Shown piece by piece: positions 1 to 6,409 of a stretch of 11,512 bases of DNA. Under the pieces are notes generated by a model. It was not told the origin of the DNA and did no database searches. It saw only the letters and a list, made by a program, of their open reading frames with translations. Numbering within the stretch: the stretch's first letter is position 1; every line of letters begins with the position of its first letter. The position numbers and the translations under genes are program-made. The stretch spans positions 1 to 11,512 of the forward strand of contig SFLA01000035.1 of NCBI GenBank assembly GCA_004553575.1, given 5' to 3'. This DNA comes from Clostridiales bacterium (GTDB taxonomy: Bacteria; Bacillota; Clostridia; Oscillospirales; CAG-382).

Positions 1-438
1 AATGTAAGCACGGATTCCTCGGCAGCCGTAAATGCTCCGGCATACAGGCTTAAGACAAACAGGGGATGGTTAAAGCTCATACTGCTGTCTGTGATCACGC
101 TGGGGATATATCCGATAATCTTCTATTCAGGCATATCCGATGACGTCAATCTCGTCTGCGGCCGATACGACGGAAAGAAAACAATGCACTACTGCCTGCT
201 CCTGTTTATTGTCGGCCCGCTTACCCTAGGTATCGGATCGCTTGTATGGTATCACCGCATATGCAACCGTATCGGTATGGAACTCGCCCGCCGCGGGCTG
301 GCATACAGATTCGGAGCCGGAACCTTCTGGGGCTGGTGTTTGCTCGGATCGCTTATAATCGTAGGACCTGTCGTGTTCACGGCCAAGCTTTGCAACGCAA
401 TGAATCTGCTTTGTGCGGATTACAATGTTAAAGGCTGA
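1..438 (+). CDS. DUF4234-like small membrane protein, 5' end cut by window edge
   Basis: The frame is open from base 1 to the TGA at 436-438, giving 145 visible residues, so the true start lies outside the window; an internal GTG at 91 should not be taken as the start. The visible part has three hydrophobic segments, at about residues 23-45, 62-84 and 108-128. Two TLGI/LGIY-type motifs each precede an aromatic/basic stretch, and an NxLxxDYN-like ending closes the protein. This layout resembles DUF4234 (a family of uncharacterised integral membrane proteins, often with an N-terminal zinc ribbon that would be off the edge here). No enzymatic motif is visible and the function is unknown. It lies 63 bp upstream of the lipoprotein gene on the same strand, but nothing links the two functionally. 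Family assignment is by motif impression only. Confidence 0.7.
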   Translation, partial: NVSTDSSAAVNAPAYRLKTNRGWLKLILLSVITLGIYPIIFYSGISDDVNLVCGRYDGKKTMHYCLLLFIVGPLTLGIGSLVWYHRICNRIGMELARRGLAYRFGAGTFWGWCLLGSLIIVGPVVFTAKLCNAMNLLCADYNVKG

Positions 439-455
439 CAGTTTAATACAGCCTT
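431..455 (+). terminator. weak hairpin after the DUF4234-like gene
   Basis: AAGGCTG (431-437) pairs perfectly with CAGCCTT (449-455) around an 11-base loop, starting in the last codons of the membrane protein gene. No T-run follows (the next bases are AAGGCGG), so it is a poor intrinsic terminator. It could be an attenuating or mRNA-end hairpin, or chance. Confidence 0.25.
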
Positions 456-501
456 AAGGCGGTAAGCGCAGTATTACGGTAGATAATCAAGGAGATAACA
501 T

Positions 502-1392
502 ATGAAAAGAATATTTACAGCCTTTCTGCCGGTTCTCGTGTTCGCGCTGCTGGCGTCCTGCGACGCCGACGGAGCGGGCGGCACCGTATCATTGCCGGAC
601 GAGCTTATTGCGGAGTATTTTTCGGATTTCGACCTTCGGAGCGGGTCCGATATCTCCGGCGCCGTGACCGTAACGCTTGCCGACGGAGCAAGCGCCGCCT
701 CGGGCGAGGGCGTGGATATAAACGGTGATGTAATAACCGTCACCGCCGCAGGAACCTATGTTTTCAGCGGCACCCTTACCGACGGTCAGATTGCCGTAAG
801 AACGGACGAAACCGGGAAGGTAGTCATTGTACTTAACGGAGTATCCGTATCGAACAGTACCACGTCTCCGTTCTATCTCGTATCAGCGGATAAGGCATTG
901 ATATACCTTGCCGAAGGCAGCGAAAATGTGTTCACGGACTCTGATTCATATGTTTTTCCGGAGGGCAGAGACAAACCGAATGCCTGCATATACGGGGCTG
1001 ACGATCTTACGATTTCCGGATCCGGGTTGCTTTCCGTTACCGGTAATTACAACAACGGTATCGGCTGTGCCAACGATCTTCGCATTGTATCCGGGACAAT
1101 AGCGGTAACGGCTGTCAACAACGCGCTTAAGGGAAACGACAGCGTAGCCGTTGCCGGAGGAGCAATATCGCTTACCGCTTCCGGAGACGGGATTAAGTCG
1201 GACGAGGAAATCGATACTTCAAAGGGTTATGTAGCTGTAGTCGGCGGCAGTATTACGATAAACGCCGTAGACGACGGCATTCAGGCTGTAAAATCAATAA
1301 CGGTTGCCGCAGGGTCGGTAAAGATTACTGCCGGCGATAAAGCCGTCAACTGTGACGGCAGTGTAAGTATTGCGGACGGCTGTCTTAAATAA
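502..1392 (+). CDS. Secreted lipoprotein with Cthe_2159-like carbohydrate-binding beta-helix
   Basis: The 296-residue product starts with a lipoprotein signal: KR at positions 2-3, a hydrophobic core (4-18) and a lipobox LASC with the lipidated Cys at 20. Acylation and anchoring to the outer face of the membrane are therefore expected. From about residue 85 the chain is made of imperfect repeats of short beta-strands with G, N, D and S turns (patterns like GGxIxxxASGDGIKSDEEI and AVDDGIQAVKSI). This is typical of right-handed beta-helices and of the Cthe_2159/DUF4353 family, whose founding member from Clostridium thermocellum binds cellulose and polygalacturonate. The start is well supported by AAGGAG at 489-494, 7 bases before ATG. 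Many relatives are longer, with further repeats and a C-terminal tail. This one stops after a final strand-turn unit, so it is a short form or has lost its C-terminus. It is convergent to the hydrogenase operon and probably unrelated to it. Confidence 0.75.
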   Translation: MKRIFTAFLPVLVFALLASCDADGAGGTVSLPDELIAEYFSDFDLRSGSDISGAVTVTLADGASAASGEGVDINGDVITVTAAGTYVFSGTLTDGQIAVRTDETGKVVIVLNGVSVSNSTTSPFYLVSADKALIYLAEGSENVFTDSDSYVFPEGRDKPNACIYGADDLTISGSGLLSVTGNYNNGIGCANDLRIVSGTIAVTAVNNALKGNDSVAVAGGAISLTASGDGIKSDEEIDTSKGYVAVVGGSITINAVDDGIQAVKSITVAAGSVKITAGDKAVNCDGSVSIADGCLK

Positions 1393-1415
1393 TATAACTG
1401 TAAGCAAAGCACACA

Positions 1416-1456
1416 CCCCGTTTACCGGATGTCCGATGGATATCCGGTAAACGGGG
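1416..1456. terminator. Perfect 15-bp hairpin between convergent genes, probable bidirectional terminator
   Basis: CCCCGTTTACCGGAT (1416-1430) is exactly complementary to ATCCGGTAAACGGGG (1442-1456), with an 11-base loop. It sits between the ends of the lipoprotein gene (+, 1392) and hydA (-, 1557). The T-tracts are weak on both sides: CGATTTATT on the + strand, TGTGTGCTTTGCTT on the - strand. The stem is GC-rich and would be very stable. Position and symmetry support termination of both transcription units; how strongly it terminates is inference. Confidence 0.7.
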
Positions 1457-1491
1457 CGATTTATTGCGGAAAGACGGCACGTAGCGATTTA

Positions 1492-1542
1492 CGCCCGTAC
1501 CGGGCGCGTCCGAATCCGAAAATCCGGTGTGCAGTCCTGCAC
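1492..1542. repeat. Two short hairpins in the 3' untranslated region of hydA
   Basis: CGCCCG (1492-1497) pairs with CGGGCG (1501-1506) around a 3-base loop. GTGCAG (1529-1534) pairs with CTGCAC (1537-1542) around a 2-base loop. Both lie between the hydA stop codon and the large terminator hairpin, in the 164-base convergent gap (1393-1556), which otherwise holds no open frame I would defend. They may shape the 3' end of the operon message. The 2-3-base loops are tight, so folding is uncertain. Confidence 0.3.
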
Positions 1543-1556
1543 GGCGGCTTGTGCGT

Positions 1557-2987
1557 TTATTTAAGCACAGATACCGCGTCGCCGATATTCTTTTCAAAGG
1601 CTTCCCGGCCGTATTTATCTACATCGGCTTTGCTTTTTTCACCGTGTGTCAGACATCCGGCGCCTCCGATACAGCCTCCCGTACATGCCATGCCTTCTAT
1701 AAAGTTGCCGTCAAGCAGTCCTTTGCTCAGCTTAAGAAGCGCAACACGGCAGGCTTCGATTCCGTCGCATACGACGGGTTTTATCTCGAAGTCGATATTC
1801 TGTTCTTTCATCGCCTGTACCGCCGCATCGGTAAGACCTCCGCTGCGCGCAAAGATCCTTCCGAAGTAGGAAGCATTGTCAAGGAAGCCCTCCTCGAGGG
1901 TTGATATATCGATATCGCGGCTGTCAAACAGCGCCTGAAGTTCCTCGAAGGTCAGGACGGTGTCTATGTAGGGCTTTACTTCATCAAGCTGGGCTTCGGC
2001 TTTTTTGGAGGTGCAGGGACCTATAAAGATAACCTTTGAGTTCGGAGTGGTATCCTTTATGTATTTTGCTATTGTTGCCATGGGAGATAGGTTGTGCGAA
2101 ATATGCTCTGTAAGATTCGGGAATTCGGATTTAATATACCGCACAAACGCGGGGCAGCAGGAGCTTGTCAGCAGTCCCTTTTCGGCAAGCTCACGCGATT
2201 CTGCCATAGCGACCATATCCGCGCCGAGCGCCGCTTCTATAACGTCATGGAATCCGAGCTTTTTTAGCCCCGTAACGACCTGACCGAGCTTTGCATACGC
2301 AAACTGGCTGGAAATGGATGGCGCCACTACGGCATAGACCCTGTAGTTTCCGCCGCGTGTATTGCGTTCGCTCTTTTTAAGTATATCAATGGCGTTTACC
2401 ATAAAGGATTTGTCCATTATGGCTCCGAACGGGCACTGATACACGCATGCGCCGCATTGAATGCACTTTTTGTTGTCGATCACGGCCGTTTTCTGATCGT
2501 TCATTGAGATAGCCTTGATTTTACAGGCGTTCTGGCAGGGACGCTTGCGGCCTACGATTGCGGTATAGGGGCAAACCTTCGAGCATGCACCGCATTCCTT
2601 GCATTTTGATTTATCGATATGCGCTACGTGATCGCGGTCAAAGGAAATGGCGCCGAATTTACACACATCCTCACAGCGGTGCGCCAGGCATCCGCGGCAG
2701 GCGTTGGTCACTTCATAGCTGCCGACCGGGCATTCGTCGCAGGCGATCCCGATAACCTCTATAACATTAGGATTGTTCTTGTCGCCGCCCATGGCAAGCT
2801 TTACGCGCTCTCCGAGAATTGCTCTCTCCTTGTAAACACAGCAGCGCATGGTCGGCTCGTTTCCGGGAGCGAGCCGCTCCGGGATGTCAAGTATATTCTC
2901 GAGCAGCGTATCGTTCCACGCCAGTCTTGCGACCTCGCGCAGAACTTTGTATTTCAGATGCTGAACCTTTGTATCAAACTTGCGCAT
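1557..2987 (-). CDS. hydA: Catalytic [FeFe]-hydrogenase, group B-like
   Basis: This 476-residue iron-sulfur enzyme probably exchanges electrons between reduced ferredoxin and protons to make H2 in the cytoplasm. The N-terminal half carries cysteine motifs for several [4Fe-4S] clusters: C83/C86, C97-C100-C105-C109, C129-C132-C135-C139P, C151/C155 and C175-C178-C181-C185P. The H-cluster domain (about 215-450) has all expected cysteines. L1 is TSSCCPAF with C277/C278, L2 is GPCTSKKAEA with C325, and L3 is MACTGGCIGGAGC with C434 and C438. L2 has Gly where group A enzymes have Met, and L3 has Thr for Pro and AGC for GGQ, which points to group B. It is the last gene of the operon, 11 bp after the phosphatase gene, with GAGGTG before its ATG. 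It corresponds in context to R. albus HydA2, a ferredoxin-dependent enzyme. Subgroup and physiological direction are inferred. Confidence 0.9.
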   Translation of the reverse strand: MRKFDTKVQHLKYKVLREVARLAWNDTLLENILDIPERLAPGNEPTMRCCVYKERAILGERVKLAMGGDKNNPNVIEVIGIACDECPVGSYEVTNACRGCLAHRCEDVCKFGAISFDRDHVAHIDKSKCKECGACSKVCPYTAIVGRKRPCQNACKIKAISMNDQKTAVIDNKKCIQCGACVYQCPFGAIMDKSFMVNAIDILKKSERNTRGGNYRVYAVVAPSISSQFAYAKLGQVVTGLKKLGFHDVIEAALGADMVAMAESRELAEKGLLTSSCCPAFVRYIKSEFPNLTEHISHNLSPMATIAKYIKDTTPNSKVIFIGPCTSKKAEAQLDEVKPYIDTVLTFEELQALFDSRDIDISTLEEGFLDNASYFGRIFARSGGLTDAAVQAMKEQNIDFEIKPVVCDGIEACRVALLKLSKGLLDGNFIEGMACTGGCIGGAGCLTHGEKSKADVDKYGREAFEKNIGDAVSVLK

Positions 2988-2998
2988 TTTACACCTCT

Positions 2999-4171
2999 TC
3001 AGAAGTAACTTACCTTTATGCGTTTACCCATTTTCTTAAGACAGCTCGAGAGCTCCTCGACAAGATTCATCTTTATGTTGAAATTAATCGGAAGATCGGG
3101 GTTCTGGTGCGCGGGGTTAACCGCTCTGCCGACATAAAAGTTAATGTCCGTCGCTTCCTCGAACAACAGCTGACTTATAAGGGACGCGCCGTCCTTCTTG
3201 AAGCTCCAGTCCTCGTAAAGCTGGTTCTCGCCGAGATAATCCTTTGCGTACTGAATCACCTTGTTCATGGTAATAACACCCTCGGTAACAAGGTCAACAC
3301 CATCGATGTGTGCAATAGGAGGAACATCGCTTCTTTCGTAGTTCAGGCTTGCCTGAACGGGCTTGCCGAGATATTTCGCCGCGATAGAGGAAGTCGTACC
3401 TCCGCAGATAATGTGCTTGCCCTGCTTGGAGAAGAACAACGACATCATTCGGTTTGCGTCATCACGGTTCGACGGCGGTCCGAAGAGTATATTCATTGGC
3501 TCTCTTTTACGGACTCTTACGACGCACGCGGTAGTATCGTCGCCGGGATTGTGGCCGTACAGCCTGTCACATTCGTCAACCAGCATGGTGGAAAGGTTTT
3601 TTGCCGTATAACCGCCTGCAACGAGTACCTGCATATATTCGGCAATATCCTCGCGCTTCCAGCCGAAGTTATATACACCGCCCATTCCTGCGTGAGGGCA
3701 TCCGTCGCTCATGGCAATAAAAACGTCGTTTTCCTGCAGCCTGACGGTCGATTTGTATATCTTCTTTCCGCCGATACTCATCTCGGTCCTGGGGTAATCG
3801 TATTGCTCGCCGTTTCTTATAACAATTACATGAGGATTGTCGTATTGAATTATCTCGGCAATCTCGTTGTTACGGATGTGGAGTATCGTGAACGTGGAAT
3901 AAGCCACTCCGCGAACCGAGCATACGGGCAGTGTTGCGGCTATGGTGGACACGCATTCTTCAAGAGGAAGCCCCGCCGCTATCATCGTGGAAATGATCTT
4001 GGAGGTAAGGGTGGAGAGAATACTTGCCTTAACTCCCGATCCGAGACCGTCCGCAAGCACGATGACGGCGGAGCTTTCGTTTTCTTCTATTATATCTACA
4101 TGGTCGCCGCAGAGTTCTTCGCCGACGTGATTGATGCTCTTGTATCCGATATCTGCACACAAATCATTCAT
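2999..4171 (-). CDS. SpoIIE-type PP2C serine/threonine phosphatase
   Basis: The 390-residue protein has a PP2C/SpoIIE phosphatase domain in residues 1-222. The metal-binding motifs are visible in order: GD at 22-23, ADGLGSG at 40-46, MSDG at 154-157 and GDDTT at 210-214. Such enzymes remove phosphate from Ser/Thr of partner proteins using Mn2+ or Mg2+. The remaining 165 or so residues form a second domain without a motif I recognise, rich in charged residues and free of membrane segments. The ATG overlaps the end of hydS by 8 bases, and GAAGGAG lies 10 bases upstream inside hydS, so translation is probably coupled. The neighbouring kinase-fold gene and HydS suggest it reverses a phosphorylation controlled by H2 or redox state. 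A Ser/Thr phosphatase gene occurs in the R. albus hydS unit. The substrate is unknown. Confidence 0.88.
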   Translation of the reverse strand: MNDLCADIGYKSINHVGEELCGDHVDIIEENESSAVIVLADGLGSGVKASILSTLTSKIISTMIAAGLPLEECVSTIAATLPVCSVRGVAYSTFTILHIRNNEIAEIIQYDNPHVIVIRNGEQYDYPRTEMSIGGKKIYKSTVRLQENDVFIAMSDGCPHAGMGGVYNFGWKREDIAEYMQVLVAGGYTAKNLSTMLVDECDRLYGHNPGDDTTACVVRVRKREPMNILFGPPSNRDDANRMMSLFFSKQGKHIICGGTTSSIAAKYLGKPVQASLNYERSDVPPIAHIDGVDLVTEGVITMNKVIQYAKDYLGENQLYEDWSFKKDGASLISQLLFEEATDINFYVGRAVNPAHQNPDLPINFNIKMNLVEELSSCLKKMGKRIKVSYF

Positions 4172-5852
4172 CGACGATAGACTCCTTCAGCTTTGTCAGG
4201 GCTATCTTTGTCTCGGCTGCGGTTTCGCCGAGCAGCGACGCAATCTCCTGAACGATTCTCATCTGCTTGTCAACGACGGTATCGGCAACCTCGACGGTCT
4301 GTTTGTTGATTCGCGCTTTCTTTTCCCGGTCTGCCTCTTCATCGGTAATATCGCGCATAATACCTATAAGCATGCGTGAATCGGGGTCGTATACGACCGT
4401 CTGTTCGACATACTTTTTGTATTCCGCGAGATATGTACGCTGATCGCGCACCGTTTTTCCGCTGTTTATCACCTGAATGAAGACTGTGGGATCGAGAATG
4501 CGCACAACAGGCTCTCCGAGCACGTCTGACGCCGCCCGGATATTCATAATCCTGCGCGCCGCATTGTTTATCTGCTGAACCTCAAGATTTTCGTTAAGGA
4601 CAATAAGACCGTTGGGCATATTCTTGACAATAGTATCCGAAAAGCTCTCGGCTTTATCCTTAAGGAACGGAAGGCACATCGATATTTCCGCCTTGCCCTG
4701 AATTATGGCAACAGCCTTTTCACGGCAGGAGTTGTATCCGCACGAACCGCAGTTAAGTTCATCGGAGGGCTTGAATTTTCCCATTTGACGAAGCACTGCC
4801 ATAATTTCGTTTTCGGTGGGTTGAGCAAGCTTGTGCTCGATCATTGTGAAATGCTTTTTTATCTCCGCGGGCGAAGGCTGAGCAACGTCAAAGTCGTTTT
4901 CTCCCGCATATCCCGAAACGGTAATGTAATCCTTTACCGGCGAAGAACTGTGGTATTTTTCCATAACCGGACCGCCGATACAGCTTCCGGCGCAGGCCGA
5001 CATTTCGATAAAGCATTTATGGATTTTGCCGCATTCGATATCTTTCAGCGCCGAAATACAGTTATCGACGCCGTCAATGGCAAGATAGGTATATCCGGGA
5101 GCATTCAGCGCCATCGTTTTAAGAATTCCGCCCGTGGTAGGGAAGTAACGCGCACGGCTTTCGGGAGTGCAGTCGACTTCTTTTTCAAGCTCAATATTTT
5201 CGGCTTTAAGCCAGTTGGTAAGCTCCTCGAAGGTCAAAGCGGCGTCAACAAGTCCTTCATAGTATTCCGCCTCGTCTTTTTTCGCAACGCAAGGGCCGAT
5301 AAACACGGTTTTTGCGTTCGGAATTCTTTTCTTTATATCCGCACAGTGTGCCTGCATGGGCGACATTACGTCCGCAAGATATTCCAGAGACGACGGAAAA
5401 TACTTCTGTATTAACAGATTCACCGAATGACAGCAGGAGGAGATTACGATATCTCTTTCCTCCTCGCTCAGCAAACGCTCGTATTCGGTCTTTACTATTG
5501 TAGCACCCACGGCGGTTTCTTCAACATCGGTAAACCCGATCCGCTGCAGTGCGCGGCGCATGGAATTGATCCCCGATCCCTCATAGTTGGCTATAAAGGA
5601 CGGAGCGAGGCTCACTATAACGGGGTCTCCGCTCTGAAGCAAAACCTTTGCCTTTTCCGTGCTGTCAACTATCTCCTTGGCGTTTTGCGGACATACCACA
5701 AAGCAGTGACCGCACAGAATACATTCGTTGCCTATAATGTGGGCCTGGTTGCCCGAAAAGCGTATTGCCTTAACCGGGCAGTGACGGATACACTTATAAC
5801 AGTTCTTGCAGTTGGACTTTTTAAGTATCAGGCAGTTCGCCACGGCCGTCAC
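4164..5852 (-). CDS. hydS: HydS: putative H2-sensing [FeFe]-hydrogenase with PAS domain
   Basis: The domains of this 562-residue protein run in this order. Two [4Fe-4S] motifs come first (C15-C18-C21-C25P, C44-C47-C50-C54P). The H-cluster domain follows (about 75-300), with L1 SSCCHS (C140/C141), L2 GPCVAKKDEA (C188) and L3 SACAGSCIGGP (C287, C291). Next is a further Fe-S motif CGSCGYNSC with a later Cys (C368, C371, C376, C393), then a PAS domain (about 402-505) and a helical tail to 562. This is the architecture of sensory group C hydrogenases, which bind H2 but turn over slowly. No histidine kinase, GGDEF or chemotaxis output is fused, so the signal probably passes to the adjacent phosphatase and/or kinase. 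The preceding gene ends within a GTGA overlap. GTG at 5852 is the nominal start; GTG at 5843 has better-spaced AAAGGA. R. albus HydS is the closest described case by context. Confidence 0.9.
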   Translation of the reverse strand: MTAVANCLILKKSNCKNCYKCIRHCPVKAIRFSGNQAHIIGNECILCGHCFVVCPQNAKEIVDSTEKAKVLLQSGDPVIVSLAPSFIANYEGSGINSMRRALQRIGFTDVEETAVGATIVKTEYERLLSEEERDIVISSCCHSVNLLIQKYFPSSLEYLADVMSPMQAHCADIKKRIPNAKTVFIGPCVAKKDEAEYYEGLVDAALTFEELTNWLKAENIELEKEVDCTPESRARYFPTTGGILKTMALNAPGYTYLAIDGVDNCISALKDIECGKIHKCFIEMSACAGSCIGGPVMEKYHSSSPVKDYITVSGYAGENDFDVAQPSPAEIKKHFTMIEHKLAQPTENEIMAVLRQMGKFKPSDELNCGSCGYNSCREKAVAIIQGKAEISMCLPFLKDKAESFSDTIVKNMPNGLIVLNENLEVQQINNAARRIMNIRAASDVLGEPVVRILDPTVFIQVINSGKTVRDQRTYLAEYKKYVEQTVVYDPDSRMLIGIMRDITDEEADREKKARINKQTVEVADTVVDKQMRIVQEIASLLGETAAETKIALTKLKESIVDE

Positions 5853-5859
5853 TTCCTTT
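5841..5859 (-). promoter_or_regulatory. hydS translation start region with two candidate GTG codons
   Basis: On the - strand AAAGGA occupies 5859-5854. GTG at 5852-5850 overlaps the upstream TGA (4-base GTGA overlap) but sits only 1 base from this site. GTG at 5843-5841, three codons later, is 10 bases away, a workable distance. Both keep every cysteine motif. The second start fits the ribosome site better; the first fits translational coupling. Confidence 0.5.
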
Positions 5860-6112
5860 CGCTTTCGATAACGTCGAGTATGTTTTTCTTGAAGAATTCG
5901 TTAAAGCTCTCTTTTGTTATGCCGACAAAGACATCGTCGTTCACCTGCACGGTGATTCCGACGCGGTTGCACCTTCCGATACAGAAGCTGCCGGAAAGTA
6001 CAACGTCGTCTTCCAAATGATGTTCCTTCACGGCTTTTTCCATAAGCTCCACAATATCCTGCGAACCCTTGAGATGGCAGGACGAGCCGACACAAACCTG
6101 AACGAACAGCAT
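5849..6112 (-). CDS. Small [2Fe-2S] thioredoxin-fold ferredoxin, second of a tandem pair
   Basis: This 87-residue protein has four cysteines in the pattern CVGSSC (C7, C12) and CIGRC (C44, C48). Cx4C and Cx3C separated by 31 residues is the [2Fe-2S] signature of the NuoE/HydC thioredoxin-like ferredoxin family, including the CxGxxCHxxG start. It consists of the domain alone, with no NAD-binding partner domain. It probably shuttles single electrons in the cytoplasm. GAGGG lies 8 bases before the ATG, within the end of the first copy, which stops only 3 bases upstream. Its TGA overlaps the first hydS start. Placement directly before hydS suggests an electron link to HydS or HydA; this is inference. 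It differs from its neighbour mainly outside the cysteine motifs and has a slightly longer C-terminus. Confidence 0.85.
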   Translation of the reverse strand: MLFVQVCVGSSCHLKGSQDIVELMEKAVKEHHLEDDVVLSGSFCIGRCNRVGITVQVNDDVFVGITKESFNEFFKKNILDVIESERK

Positions 6113-6115
6113 CTT

Positions 6116-6358
6116 TTATACCCTCGGCAGAATTTCCTTGGCAAAGAACTCTCCGACATTTTCGGGAGTAACGGAATGGAAGGTGTCATTTACCGTTACA
6201 CATACGCCCTGCTGGCATTTGCCCATGCAGAAGGTGCCGCCCAGCTCGACCTTATCGCCGATATCGTTATCGGCGATAAGGTACTGAAGCTGCTCTACGA
6301 CCTGACGCGATCCCTTGATATGGCAGGAACTTCCGATACAAACCGTGATTTTAAGCAT
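6116..6358 (-). CDS. Small [2Fe-2S] thioredoxin-fold ferredoxin, first of a tandem pair
   Basis: This 80-residue paralogue of the next gene has the same cysteine spacing: CIGSSC (C7, C12) and CMGKC (C44, C48), with the shared SSCHxKGS stretch. As in NuoE/HydC-type domains, these cysteines should hold one [2Fe-2S] cluster on a thioredoxin-like fold. The remaining sequence has clearly diverged from its neighbour, so the pair is an old duplication rather than a recent one. GAGAGG lies 9 bases before the ATG. The 51-base gap to the upstream kinase gene is the longest inside the operon; I saw no convincing promoter or hairpin in it. A role in passing electrons between the hydrogenases, or between them and ferredoxin or NADH enzymes, is inferred from family and position. 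Confidence 0.85.
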   Translation of the reverse strand: MLKITVCIGSSCHIKGSRQVVEQLQYLIADNDIGDKVELGGTFCMGKCQQGVCVTVNDTFHSVTPENVGEFFAKEILPRV

Positions 6359-6409
6359 GATACAATACCTCTCAATGTTCTGAAGATATAATTCGGTTGC
6401 GGGATCCGA

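Noticed and set aside
480..487. TAGATAAT as a -10 box for the lipoprotein gene
   Set aside because: It abuts the ribosome binding site (489-494) and has no -35-like hexamer 16-18 bases upstream.
2819..4180. Long + strand open frame (453 codons) opposite the phosphatase and hydA start
   Set aside because: It is antisense to two genes with clear catalytic motifs and normal ribosome sites, its own translation shows no family motif, and its span crosses a real gene boundary.
4164..4650. Histidine kinase output at the C-terminus of HydS
   Set aside because: After PAS there are only about 57 helical residues, with no H-box, N-box or ATP-binding glycines.
5849..6358. A NuoE/HydC subunit of an electron-bifurcating hydrogenase complex
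   Set aside because: Both proteins are 80-87 residues with only the thioredoxin-like cluster domain, and no HydB/NuoF-like flavoprotein gene is in the window.
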